A stretch of DNA of 64,000 bases from the NCBI RefSeq assembly GCF_022867885.1, contig NZ_JALIFP010000012.1:1-64000 (forward strand). Reading direction: 5' to 3'. How positions within the stretch are numbered: position 1 is the stretch's first letter; each line of letters starts with the position of its first letter. Below are positions 34,870 through 43,498 of the stretch, piece by piece. Origin of the DNA: Lederbergia sp. NSJ-179. Its GTDB lineage: Bacteria > Bacillota > Bacilli > Bacillales > Bacillaceae_C. Under the pieces are notes generated by a model. That model did no database searches, had not been told where the DNA came from, and worked only from the letters and a program-made list of their open reading frames with translations. The translations under genes were made by a program, and so were the position numbers.

Positions 34870-35283
34870 TTTTTCTCCTCCATTTTAAAAAGATCCCCAT
34901 TCATTTTTTATTTTCCGTATCACGTCATTGACAAAACTTTGCTTTCCCTGCTTTTAGCAATCATGCTCTTCACGAAATTATGCGACCAACACTACTTTTG
35001 TGATTTTGAATCTTTTGAACAAAGCCTTATTCCGTTCCTTCATAAGCTACGAAAACGATATCATTTCCGGCATCAACCATCAGATCCACAATGTTTTGTT
35101 TAGTGTGTAGAGCCTATTGAGGACCCGGAGTATCCCCATAGTGCCACCAATATATCTTAGATCCATATATAGCTATTATAATCCATCACACTAATATGCG
35201 AAAGACAGTTTCTTTTAGGCGTAAAAATAAAAATAAAAATACAGGGTAATCTAAAGCAAGTAAACAATTCTGGAGGTGTCAAG
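34870..35283. other. Intergenic with a possible gene relic
   Basis: On the minus strand, bases about 35153-35030 read IYWWHYGDTPGPQ, a TAG, then ALHTKQNIVDLMVDAGNDIV and on to a stop. Changing the TAG to TGG would join them, so it may be the end of a decayed gene; I cannot name it. The 60 bases before 35284 include AT-rich promoter-like sequence. Confidence 0.35.
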
Positions 35284-36132
35284 ATGTATATCACCGGTTA
35301 TTTTTCTGGATTCGATGGCGTGAGATTATTTTACCGTGGATGGATACCCCAAGAGCCACGTGGTTTTTTAATTTTAATTCATGGAGCAGGTGAGCATTCC
35401 GGCCGCTATTCCCATATCGGTGAAATATGTATGGAGCATCAACTGGGGTTACTTGCGCCTGATTTACGAGGTTTTGGAAAATCAGGTGGACCTCGTGGAC
35501 ATGTTAATCATTTTACAGATTACTTAGCTGATTTAGGAAAATTAATCGAGGCGTTTCAAATCCAGTATCATTCTGCCCCATTATTTATTTTTGGACATAG
35601 CTTAGGGGGGCTCATTGCGATTCGTTATGGTCAAATATACCCACAAAAAGCAAAGGGATTTATTTTATCGTCTCCTGCATTAGAGATCCGATTTCCTCTT
35701 CCTCCATTATTAAAAAAAACATTGGAATTCTGTTCTTGGATTTCCCCAAATTTATCGATTCAACCTTTCAAATGGATGGAGATACTAAAAAAAATTCGCC
35801 GTTTAAATCACTATTTTCCAGAACCTGATGTAGAAATCATCGAGGATCCACTATTCACTTTTGAATATACTCCGCGTTGGCTAACGGAATTACTTCATAA
35901 TGGAATTTACGCTTTATTAGATACTTCAAAATTCCGCTTCCCGATTTTGTGTCTTTATGACCAACAGGATCCAATCGTCCATCCTGATTCCATCTTACGT
36001 TTTTTGGATTCCATTTCCATTCAGGATAAAAAATATGTCATGTTTGAAGAAGGGCTTCATAGACATTGGCATGCAAACCATTGTGAGCATGCAATAGAAA
36101 ATGTTATGACGTGGCTAACTCCCCGTTTATAG
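35284..36132 (+). CDS. Alpha/beta hydrolase (monoacylglycerol lipase/lysophospholipase type)
   Basis: A protein of 282 residues of the Hydrolase_4 family. The oxyanion strand is LILIHGAGEHSGRY (30-43), the DLRGFGKSGGPRGH segment is typical of monoacylglycerol lipases, the nucleophile Ser is in GHSLGG (about 105), Asp in LYDQQDPIV (about 229) and His in GLHRHW (about 258). It should hydrolyse ester bonds of glycerides or lysolipids in the cytoplasm. ATG at 35284 with GGAGGTG upstream. Single gene; the hairpin-rich repeat at 36181 follows. Confidence 0.88.
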   Translation: MYITGYFSGFDGVRLFYRGWIPQEPRGFLILIHGAGEHSGRYSHIGEICMEHQLGLLAPDLRGFGKSGGPRGHVNHFTDYLADLGKLIEAFQIQYHSAPLFIFGHSLGGLIAIRYGQIYPQKAKGFILSSPALEIRFPLPPLLKKTLEFCSWISPNLSIQPFKWMEILKKIRRLNHYFPEPDVEIIEDPLFTFEYTPRWLTELLHNGIYALLDTSKFRFPILCLYDQQDPIVHPDSILRFLDSISIQDKKYVMFEEGLHRHWHANHCEHAIENVMTWLTPRL

Positions 36133-36180
36133 AGGTTGTTTAAAAGGTAAGGATCAAAAGAAGGACAAAATGGATGAACA

Positions 36181-36315
36181 GCTAAGTACGCGCCGTCCTG
36201 GCGCAACACTGTTCTGACCAACATCCTGTTGGCCTAAGTTCGCGCCGTCCTGGCGGCAGGCTCAAAACGCAACGTCCTGTTGCTTCGCTTGCACTAGTAG
36301 CTCCCTGTACGTCGC
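36181..36315 (+). repeat. Cluster of short hairpins with an invariant five-base loop (element D)
   Basis: Four hairpins in a row: GCGCC-GTCCT-GGCGC (36190-36204), CCAAC-ATCCT-GTTGG (36218-36232), CGCC-GTCCT-GGCG (36243-36255) and GCAAC-GTCCT-GTTGC (36269-36283). The stems differ but the loop is always GTCCT or ATCCT. A stretch around AAGTTCGCG..GTCCTG..GG matches 50180-50215 in inverse orientation. Confidence 0.8.
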
Positions 36316-36342
36316 AACACTGACCAATGGACGGCCAACCCT

Positions 36343-37437
36343 TTATCGAACTACCTCAAATAAAATGGCCAGTCCCACCCCGCCTCCACTCCCTATGGCC
36401 GCTATCACATAGTTTACATCTATTCTTCTTTGTACTTCATAAAACAATCTAGTGACTAGGATGGCTCCAGACGCTCCATAGGGATGGCCAATGGTGAGGG
36501 CACCACCATTCACATTTAATTGTTCATATGAAATAGAAAGTTCTTGAGCACAGGAGACGATTTTTGAAGCAAAGGCTTCATTTATTTCAAATAGGTCGAT
36601 ATCTTCTATCGTTAATTGATTCCGCTGTAATAATGTTTGAATAGCCGGGACAGGTGCAATGCCCGGATAAAAGGGATGCACTCCAGAAACTTGACTGTCC
36701 ACAAAACGAAGAACGGGCTGAAACCCGAGATGCATGGCTTTTTTCTCCACCATAATGAATGCAACACTAGCTCCATCATGAATACCGCAACTATTAGCAG
36801 CTGTGACCGTTCCATTTTTGAGAAAACAAGGTGTAGCTCGTTCTAATAACTTTTTCATATTCCTTTGATGGAATAATTCTTCATCTTGATTATAAGAACC
36901 TACCCCTACTATTTCTTGCGCATAGTAGCCAGATTTAAACGCATTCCAGCTGCGTTGATAGCTTAATAACGTATATTTATCCTGCATTATTTTCGTAATA
37001 TTGTATTTTTTAGCGACATTTTCGGCTGCCTCCCCCATGTCAGGATCCCCTATTTTGTCAGGAGAAAAACGAGCACGTTCAGAATATGGGGATGTACTTG
37101 TACTTTCTACCCCACCTGCAAGGTAACAGGCTCCCGCTCCTGCTTGAACAAGGTAACAAGCAATTCGGATCGCTTCAAGACCTGCACTACATTGCCGGTC
37201 AATTGTAAATCCCGGAACAGAAAGCGGCAGTCCAGCCTCAAGAGCCGCTAAGCGGGCCACATTTCCCCCAGGACCAACTACATTTCCAAGGATAACATCC
37301 TCGACTTCCTCTTTGATTCCTTCGGAAAGAAAGGTAAGCAGCGGGCTGACCAGTTCAGATGGAGTAAGCTGGCTATACATTCCATTTTTCTTTCCAATGG
37401 CTGTCCGTTTTGCATTCACAATCACGGCATTGTTCAT
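36343..37437 (-). CDS. yhfS: Thiolase / acetyl-CoA C-acyltransferase (YhfS-like)
   Basis: A protein of 364 residues. Catalytic Cys is in DRQCSAGLEAIR (about residue 83), the GHPYGASGA loop with the second-half His is near 318, and the closing motif is a shortened IGSGGGVGLA in place of CxGGGxG, so the usual second Cys is missing. Thiolases join or split acyl-CoA and acetyl-CoA. The ATG has AGAGGCG upstream, seven bases after the ligase gene. The order thiolase-ligase-BioY is that of B. subtilis yhfS-yhfT-yhfU, and the shared BirA site suggests a link to biotin or its pimelate precursor. Confidence 0.85.
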   Translation of the reverse strand: MNNAVIVNAKRTAIGKKNGMYSQLTPSELVSPLLTFLSEGIKEEVEDVILGNVVGPGGNVARLAALEAGLPLSVPGFTIDRQCSAGLEAIRIACYLVQAGAGACYLAGGVESTSTSPYSERARFSPDKIGDPDMGEAAENVAKKYNITKIMQDKYTLLSYQRSWNAFKSGYYAQEIVGVGSYNQDEELFHQRNMKKLLERATPCFLKNGTVTAANSCGIHDGASVAFIMVEKKAMHLGFQPVLRFVDSQVSGVHPFYPGIAPVPAIQTLLQRNQLTIEDIDLFEINEAFASKIVSCAQELSISYEQLNVNGGALTIGHPYGASGAILVTRLFYEVQRRIDVNYVIAAIGSGGGVGLAILFEVVR

Positions 37438-37444
37438 ATCGATT

Positions 37445-38890
37445 TTACGCCTCTTTTACTAGATATTTTAATTGTGACCGAGCAATTTTCCCTCCGGATG
37501 TGATGGGCATTTTTTCAATAAAGTACCACTTTCTTGGCAATTTATATGAAGCCAATCTTGCTTTGCACCAGCGGACAAGGTCATTTTTCGCTGCCTTGCC
37601 TTGAATCACCGCAACAGCAATTTGTCCCCAATAAGCATGAGGAATTCCGATAATGGCAGCCGTTTCAACATCAGGATGTAATAATAATACCGACTCAATT
37701 TCCTCTGGGAAAATGTTGATTCCGCCATATAGAATCATATTATTTTCTCGTCCGACAAGATATAAATCACCCTCTTCATCAAGATAGCCCATATCATGAA
37801 CGGTTACCCAACCATGTTCATCATGAATTTCTTGGATGGTTGCAGAATCCATACCCATTTCGATGTAGCCGATAAACGTCATCTTACTGCGCACAAAGAT
37901 TTTACCCACTTCGTATGGTTTAACCATTGTTTGATTATCGTTTCTTATTTGTATTTCTACGTTATGACATGGCTTTCCAACAGAGCCGCGTTTATGTTCA
38001 TTAGCCCGAACAGTGACAAAACTTAATTCACTTGCACCGTAAAATTCATATAAAGAATGTTGCGGAAATATATCTGCCATTTTCTGCTTTGATCGTTCTT
38101 CCAATTTTGCGCCAGATGACATGATTTTTAATGGTGTTTCGATTATCCTCTCTCCTTTATGTAATGCTTCAATCATCGTTGGGACTAAATAGAGGACTGT
38201 GATCGGAAAGGTCTGTAAAAATGAGAATGTCTGTAAAGTGGTAAACTTCTCTAATAAATAAACCGTTCCACCTAAAAATAATGTGCTAATGGCTCCATAT
38301 AAAAAATGAGAAGAAATAAGATTACCTGGTATAAGTACTTGATCCTTTTCTTCAATATCGAAGTCTCTGCGACTACATTCAAAACTTTCAACCCAAGATT
38401 GATGGGAACGAATAAAGGCTTTTGGATTGCCGGTAGATCCAGATGTAAAACCCATATAAAAGGGAGGATCACTACATTTGATTTGAAGCGGTTTTATGTG
38501 TAGGGTTTGCTTGATTTTTACTAAACAATCTTCCCATAACATGACATTTGTATAGAGCTTTTTAAGTTTTTGCACATATGTTGTTGTCGTAATCCAAATA
38601 GTTGGACGAGCTAGAGCACCACGTTTAAGCATCTCGTCCTCTTTCCATTTTAAATCAAAGGGCACCGCTACCCATCCTGCTGCTGCAGCGCCTGCGAAAA
38701 TTTGCAAAAAAGGAATCCCATTTGGCAGATACATTCCTACCGTTTTATGGGAACTCTGTAAAGAATCAAACCAATTGGCTGTTTGCTCGACGAGCCTATT
38801 CCAATCACGGTAACTTAATTTTTCCTCATGTGTATAAATGGCTAATTTTTCTGGATATTGTTTTGCATAGGTAGAGGTAATAAGACTCAT
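37445..38890 (-). CDS. yhfT: Acyl-CoA synthetase, AMP-forming (YhfT-like)
   Basis: A protein of 481 residues from the ATG at 38890 (AAGGAG six bases upstream; a longer frame reaches 38917 and overlaps bioY). The adenylation motifs are MGFTSGSTGNPK (P-loop, about 148), YEFYGASE (about 272), the YLVGRE motif (about 386) and the C-terminal GGKI with the catalytic Lys near 466. It activates a carboxylic acid with ATP to an acyl-adenylate and then the CoA ester. In this operon the substrate may be pimelate or a related precursor, but that is inference. Confidence 0.87.
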   Translation of the reverse strand: MSLITSTYAKQYPEKLAIYTHEEKLSYRDWNRLVEQTANWFDSLQSSHKTVGMYLPNGIPFLQIFAGAAAAGWVAVPFDLKWKEDEMLKRGALARPTIWITTTTYVQKLKKLYTNVMLWEDCLVKIKQTLHIKPLQIKCSDPPFYMGFTSGSTGNPKAFIRSHQSWVESFECSRRDFDIEEKDQVLIPGNLISSHFLYGAISTLFLGGTVYLLEKFTTLQTFSFLQTFPITVLYLVPTMIEALHKGERIIETPLKIMSSGAKLEERSKQKMADIFPQHSLYEFYGASELSFVTVRANEHKRGSVGKPCHNVEIQIRNDNQTMVKPYEVGKIFVRSKMTFIGYIEMGMDSATIQEIHDEHGWVTVHDMGYLDEEGDLYLVGRENNMILYGGINIFPEEIESVLLLHPDVETAAIIGIPHAYWGQIAVAVIQGKAAKNDLVRWCKARLASYKLPRKWYFIEKMPITSGGKIARSQLKYLVKEA

Positions 38891-38900
38891 AATGATCTCC

Positions 38901-39473
38901 TTATGAAGCTGATTCATACGTACTTTTTTGTTTGTTGGAATCCTGCTTAATGAAATATTTTCTTAGTTTATAGACTAAATAAGAAGCAAAAATGGCTTTC
39001 ATGATATCTCCGGGAATCGTGACTAAACTGATTTTAATGGTTTGCAAAAGTGGTAGCTTCATCAAGAATGCTTGCACGGGTATACCTGTTACATAAACGA
39101 AAAAAACTCCCACGGTTAAATTCATAAATAATATATGCTTTATCGTTAATGTACGAAAAAGTGTAAAGATATAGCTGATACAGAAAGCAGTGATGGGGTA
39201 TCCGATTAAATAGCCAGCTGAAGGTCCCACGAATACCCCTAGACCTCCACGACCACCTGATAAAATCGGCATTCCAACCGCAACAATGAATAAGAACAGC
39301 ATTTGGCTGAGCGCTGCTAGTTTTGGCTTTAGTATTCCTCCCACTAGTAAAACCCCCATTGTTTGCAAGGTTACCGGGACAGGTGAAAAGGCGAACATAA
39401 TAGGGGGAAATAACCCAAGAACCCCCATGATCGCAGCAAATAAAGCGATATACATCATTTCCTTTGTCTTCAT
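38901..39473 (-). CDS. bioYB: Biotin transporter BioY (YhfU-like)
   Basis: A 190-residue integral membrane S component with six hydrophobic segments. The family core is seen as VTLQTMGVLLVGGILKPK (35-52), then the GGRGGLGVFVGPSAGYLIGYP loop (73-93, broken here only for location) that forms the biotin site. BioY proteins bind biotin and import it alone or with the shared ECF module (EcfA1A2T), which lies elsewhere. The ATG at 39473 has GGAG eight bases upstream. First gene of the operon, directly behind the BirA-like operator. Confidence 0.92.
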   Translation of the reverse strand: MKTKEMMYIALFAAIMGVLGLFPPIMFAFSPVPVTLQTMGVLLVGGILKPKLAALSQMLFLFIVAVGMPILSGGRGGLGVFVGPSAGYLIGYPITAFCISYIFTLFRTLTIKHILFMNLTVGVFFVYVTGIPVQAFLMKLPLLQTIKISLVTIPGDIMKAIFASYLVYKLRKYFIKQDSNKQKSTYESAS

Positions 39474-39533
39474 TCATGTTTCTCCTTACTTGTATTCCCG
39501 GGATGATATGGTTATTTTAAAGGGGAAACGGAA

Positions 39534-39570
39534 TATATGTCAACTAATTAATAATATTGGTTGACATATA
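39534..39570 (-). promoter_or_regulatory. BirA operator overlapping the bioY promoter
   Basis: TATATGTCAAC (39534-39544) and its complement GTTGACATATA (39560-39570) are separated by exactly 15 bases, the spacing of Gram-positive BirA sites (GTTAAC-N15-GTTAAC type). On the minus strand the -35 TTGACA lies inside the downstream arm, followed after 17 bases by TTAAAA, so bound BirA-biotin would block RNA polymerase. Confidence 0.85.
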
Positions 39571-39675
39571 TTTGTTTATATAGAAAAACAGTGAATACAC
39601 AGATAAAGGAGGCTAGTAGAAAAAGAGTAAAAAGAAAATCTAAACGTTATAGAAAATTGAACAATGTGAATGCAT

Positions 39676-39774
39676 TCAGAGTCCGTTTTCAAAAAGCGCC
39701 TTTACCCTTTGTTCCTCTTGAGCATATAATTTGGACCATTCCTCCGTCCATGGGAGTATTTTCGTTTTTCGCAT
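39676..39774 (-). pseudogene. GrpB-family N-terminal fragment
   Basis: An ideal AAGGAG site five bases before the ATG at 39774 starts a 32-codon frame, MRKTKILPWTEEWSKLYAQE and twelve more residues, which matches the start of GrpB-family proteins (nucleotidyltransferase-like, with the PYxxEW motif). It stops at 39676 and nothing downstream continues it, so the gene has lost its catalytic part. Confidence 0.6.
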
Positions 39775-39872
39775 GCAAGCTCCTTCCATTCAATTAAAGC
39801 GGGCCTCCTTCAAACCCAATCGGACATCCATCCGGTTTGAATTTTACTTTATACTGAACATATCTCGATTCT

Positions 39873-40292
39873 TCAAATTCCATTTTCCTTCCGCCTTCTT
39901 TTCGAACGCATCCCTTTTAATTTCTTCACCTTGTCACTATGTAAAAATTGCTGATACTCTTCACTGTTCACACCATAGACGGCGATTTTCCCTTCTTGAT
40001 CATAGTGAATACCCCATCCATATTTTTTTACTAATGGGGACGCCCTGAAACAGGCCTTCGGTTTGGCGAAAAACTGTTCGCGCAGCTCATCGAGATTGCT
40101 TGCTTCAATCTGATTTTTGATCAAATACGTTTTAAATTGGACATCATCCTGCGAATATGTATAAGGATTATTTTTGATTAAATCATATTCAATCGAGGCA
40201 ATCGTTGGTTTGTTGTTTCTTGGGACAGGCACAATCGCCTCGGTAACATCGGAATCCTCAGAAATGGTAATAAACGTATTTTTATAACTCAT
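39873..40292 (-). CDS. DUF6157-family protein
   Basis: A protein of 139 residues from the ATG at 40292, six bases after AGGAGG (the ATG at 40298 overlaps that site). The signature of this small family is seen in order: YKNTFITISEDS at the start, KPTIASIEYDLIKNNPYTYS with DDVQF (about 28-52), KACFRASPLVKKYGWGIHYD (about 78-97) and KIAVYGVNSEEYQQF (about 102-116). The C terminus is very basic. Function unknown. The nearby genes give no hint. Confidence 0.75.
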   Translation of the reverse strand: MSYKNTFITISEDSDVTEAIVPVPRNNKPTIASIEYDLIKNNPYTYSQDDVQFKTYLIKNQIEASNLDELREQFFAKPKACFRASPLVKKYGWGIHYDQEGKIAVYGVNSEEYQQFLHSDKVKKLKGMRSKRRRKENGI

Positions 40293-40298
40293 AAACAT

Positions 40299-40644
40299 CC
40301 TCCTCGTAAAAATTATCCTGTCAAATCCCAGGCTACTTTATCGATAGTTAGCTTTCCTATAAACTTACCGGATATTATTTTCATCCATAAGCTTGCTTTT
40401 CCTTTGCCTACCATACTAATATAGCTTTTCATTGAAGTAAAAACTTCTATTATGATTGTACAAAAGTGGCTCCCTCATTGGTATAACTAGGCAGTTTTTT
40501 TACTTATTTTATTAAAAATATCCCATATCTATCTCGAAAAGAATGGCCCTACTTTTTACCATGCATACAAATTACTTGTAAATTCTCAGGAATTTTCATA
40601 GGATGAAAGAGATCAAGAATAATTTCTTAGAAAGGTTGTGGGAA
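40299..40644. other. Intergenic, divergent promoters
   Basis: The space between the DUF6157 gene (-) and the NERD gene (+) is AT-rich and must hold both promoters; no clear operator, repeat or terminator is seen. Confidence 0.35.
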
Positions 40645-41574
40645 ATGGTTATCAAGCCGTATCAAGTACCACCATTATTAGAGTTGCTCCGATGTTTAAA
40701 CCAACGCTTTGAACTACCCCCTGATGAAAGGCAACAGTATATCAACCTTGAAAAAGGCCATGAGGGGGAACAAAAATTTTCTGTGCTTCTTGAAAATCTA
40801 ACCAACGATTGTCTCATTTTACACAGCTTACTCCTTAAATGTAATAACACTCTCTTTCAGATTGATGCTTTACTCATTTTTGAAAATATGATTTATCTTG
40901 TGGATGTAAAATATTATGAAGGCGATTTTTATATCGATTCAGACAATTGGTACACCCTGTCCAAAAAAGAAGTTCATAATCCGGTTCTTCAATTAAACCG
41001 CTGTGTCTCCTTATTTCGGCGCCTCCTTCAAAAATACGGCGTGACCCTTCCTGTAAAAGGATACGCCCTCTTTAATCATCCCGAATTCACTTTGTACCAT
41101 GCGGCTCCCGAGTTACCCATTATACTCCCAACCCAAATCAACCGTTTCATGAAACAACTTCATAAGATATCATCGAAAACGAATAATAAGCACATGCAGC
41201 TTGCGCAGAAACTATTATCGGATCATAGAGATGAATCCCCTTACACGCATTTACCTGCATACTCTTATGAGCAAGTGAAAAAAGGGATTGTATGTGCATC
41301 CTGTCATTCTCTCTTAACTTCTTTAATTGGTAGTCGGGTTATATGTAATGGCTGCGGAAAGGAAGAGAAAGTAGATGATGCTGTATTAAGAAGTATCAAA
41401 GAATTTATGATGCTTTTTCCAGACAGGAGAATCACCACGAACGCCATTCTGGAATGGTGTAAGATAGTTAAGTCGAGAAATACCGTAAGGAGAATTCTAG
41501 GAAAATACTTTACCATAAAAGGGCATGGAAATTACGCGTACTATGTGAATTCTGATCAAAAGGATGATGAATAA
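40645..41574 (+). CDS. NERD-domain protein
   Basis: About 309 residues from the ATG at 40645 (AAAGG nine bases upstream; an ATG at 40603 adds 14 residues). Residues about 30-140 form a nuclease-related (NERD) domain: GHEGEQKFSVLLENL, then FQIDALLIFENMIYLVDVKYYEG with the D...(D/E)xK acidic-lysine core of restriction-like nucleases, and the NPVLQLNRC motif. A C-terminal zinc ribbon (CASC...CNGC, about 227-251) and a possible winged helix follow. The protein probably binds or cuts DNA; biological role unknown. The tandem array begins 24 bases after its stop. Confidence 0.8.
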   Translation: MVIKPYQVPPLLELLRCLNQRFELPPDERQQYINLEKGHEGEQKFSVLLENLTNDCLILHSLLLKCNNTLFQIDALLIFENMIYLVDVKYYEGDFYIDSDNWYTLSKKEVHNPVLQLNRCVSLFRRLLQKYGVTLPVKGYALFNHPEFTLYHAAPELPIILPTQINRFMKQLHKISSKTNNKHMQLAQKLLSDHRDESPYTHLPAYSYEQVKKGIVCASCHSLLTSLIGSRVICNGCGKEEKVDDAVLRSIKEFMMLFPDRRITTNAILEWCKIVKSRNTVRRILGKYFTIKGHGNYAYYVNSDQKDDE

Positions 41575-41597
41575 GCCCATTTCTTAAATCTTATTTG

Positions 41598-42535
41598 TTT
41601 TGGATCTACGTTTTGTCTGGTCCTTCGCGATTTCGTAGATCCAACCCCACTTTGGATCTATGTTTTTGCTGGACCTTCGTGATTTTGTAGATCCAACCCC
41701 ACTTTAGATCTATGTTTTTGCTGGACCTTCGTGATTTCGTAGATCCAAAACCTCTTGGATCTACCTTTTTGTAGTTCCTTCGCCTTTTCGTAGATCCAAA
41801 CACACTTTGGAGCTACGTTTTCGCCGGGCCTTTGTGATTTTGTAGATCCAAACGCACTTTGGATCTATGTTTTTGCTGGACCTTCGTGATTTTGTAGATC
41901 CAACCCCACCTTGGAGCTACGTTTTCGCCGGACCTTCGCGATTTCGTAGATCCAACCCCACCTTGGATCTACGTTTTCGCCGGGCCTTTGTGATTTTGTA
42001 GATCCAAACGCACTTTGGATCTATGTTTTTGCTGGACCTTCGTGATTTTGTAGATCCAACCCCACCTTGGATCTACGTTTTCGCCGGGCCTTCGCGATTT
42101 CGTAGATCCACACGCACTTTGGATCTATATTTTTACTGATCATTCGTTTTTTCGTAGATCCAAAACCTCTTGGATCTACCTTTTTGTAGTTCCTTCGCCT
42201 TTTCGTAGATCCAAACACACTTTGGAGCTACGTTTTCGCCGGGCCTTTGTGATTTCGTAGATCCAACCCCACCTTGGAGCTACGTTTTCGCCGGACCTTC
42301 GCGATTTCGTAGATCCAACCCCACCTTGGATCTACGTTTTCGCCGGGCCTTTGTGATTTTGTAGATCCAAACGCACTTTGGATCTATGTTTTTGCTGGAC
42401 CTTCGTGATTTCGTAGATCCAACCCCACCTTGGATCTACGTTTTCGCCGGACCTTCGCGATTTCGTAGATCCAACCCCACCTTGGAGCTACGTTTTTACT
42501 GATCCTTCTCTTTTTCGCACATCCAAACACCTCTT
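41598..42535. repeat. Tandem array of 18 units of about 52 bp, each an inverted repeat
   Basis: The unit is TTGGATCTACG, about 23 bases, CGTAGATCCAA, then a spacer such as CCCCACC. Each unit can fold as an 11-bp hairpin. Sub-types (GGAGCTACG, GGATCTATG, CCTTTTTGTAG) recur in the same order: units 3-10 match units 11-17 with one unit missing, so the array grew by duplication of a seven- or eight-unit block of about 0.4 kb. The unit length is not a multiple of three, so the minus-strand frames through it are not genes. Confidence 0.9.
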
Positions 42536-42694
42536 GCCTCCTTTCCCCCATCCTACTTTACATCCATACCATAATATCGTTAAAATTGGTTCACCCCATG
42601 ATAGGGAAAATTTAAAAAAGAAGTTCTTATTATATTTTTAGCCCATTTCTCATAGAATGGACAAGGAAGGTTATTCTTGAGGGGGAAAAAGAAC

Positions 42695-42736
42695 GTGGAT
42701 ATTGTTCATTTGATGGAGCCTTTTTATTACCGATGA
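42695..42736 (+). CDS. 13-residue leader peptide coupled to the YitT-family gene
   Basis: GTG at 42695 has GAGGGGG nine bases upstream, the best ribosome binding site in the region, and encodes MDIVHLMEPFYYR. Its TGA overlaps the ATG of the membrane protein (ATGA). The downstream gene has only a poor site of its own, so this mini-gene may load ribosomes for it. A missing base that once joined the two frames is the alternative. Confidence 0.45.
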   Translation: MDIVHLMEPFYYR

Positions 42737-43350
42737 AAAAAACACTAATGACTTATTCGGTTTTACTAATTGGAGCTTTCTTACAAGGTTTTGGCATGTC
42801 CTTATTTTTGTTTCCACACTCTATTCCTTCTGGTGGGGCGGCGGGTTTAGCGATCTTGATGAATCATTGGTTTGATTTTTCATTAGGTTTTTCCTTGTGG
42901 CTTGCAAATGCTGCTTTTTTATTATTTGCTTTAAAATATTTTGGCTATACTTGGACGTTTCGAACCATCATCTCGGTTGCGACCACCTCTATGACCGTTT
43001 CGTTTCTAACCTCTCAAGTTGTAATTCCCCATGTAAATATATATTTGGATATTTTGGGAGGGAGTGTTTTTTTTGGAATTGGGGTCGGATTATTGATTCG
43101 GTTTGGTGCTTCAAGTGGTGGAATGGTCATTCCCGCGCTTATGATTGCTAGCTATAAAAATTGGAGCCCTGGAAAGGTCATGATGGGCATCAACCTATTC
43201 ATTTTTTTATTTAACTCTCTTGTCATTGACTATAAAATTGTCGTGTATGCGATCATTTGCCAATTCTTCTCGACCAATATCATTGATTTTGTGCAGGAGT
43301 TCAAGCTTCCAAAAATCAATCTATTAACGCCAAATTGGAGAAAAAGATAG
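42733..43350 (+). CDS. YitT-family membrane protein
   Basis: A 205-residue protein with five or six membrane segments (about 7-28, 50-70, 77-95, 105-125, 147-163, 170-185). The motif SIPSGGAAGLAILMNHWF (30-47) and the GFGxGLIIRxGASSGG-like IGVGLLIRFGASSGGMVIP (115-133) are the marks of the YitT/YczE group, of unknown transport or signalling function. It lacks the C-terminal DUF2179 domain of full-length YitT proteins (usually about 280 residues), so it is a short form. Translation seems coupled to a leader peptide. Confidence 0.8.
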   Translation: MKKTLMTYSVLLIGAFLQGFGMSLFLFPHSIPSGGAAGLAILMNHWFDFSLGFSLWLANAAFLLFALKYFGYTWTFRTIISVATTSMTVSFLTSQVVIPHVNIYLDILGGSVFFGIGVGLLIRFGASSGGMVIPALMIASYKNWSPGKVMMGINLFIFLFNSLVIDYKIVVYAIICQFFSTNIIDFVQEFKLPKINLLTPNWRKR

Positions 43351-43446
43351 GATAACCTTGGTCTAATATCCTCTAACCTTTTCACCACCTCTTGAAGGTA
43401 CTATCGGGGTGATTGCTCACTAGACACAATAATGTTTGTTTCCATG

Positions 43447-43484
43447 CTGAAAGAGAATTGCCTTCCTTGCCAATTCTCTTTCAG
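43447..43484. terminator. Bidirectional hairpin between the YitT gene and cysC
   Basis: A 14-bp perfect stem (CTGAAAGAGAATTG) with a ten-base loop lies between convergent genes. T-runs are weak on both strands. Confidence 0.6.
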
Positions 43485-43498
43485 TCACTTCTTAAACC

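Noticed and set aside
40645-41574. NERD protein as part of a defence island
   Set aside because: No helicase, methylase, TIR or other defence gene is next to it; its neighbours are a DUF6157 gene and a tandem array.
41606-42218. Two similar 65-residue minus-strand proteins
   Set aside because: They are reading frames through the 52-bp tandem array; their likeness comes from duplication of the array block, and they lack ribosome binding sites.
41598-42535. CRISPR array
   Set aside because: Units are contiguous and vary in place, with no unique spacers of constant length and no cas genes nearby; each whole unit is itself an inverted repeat.
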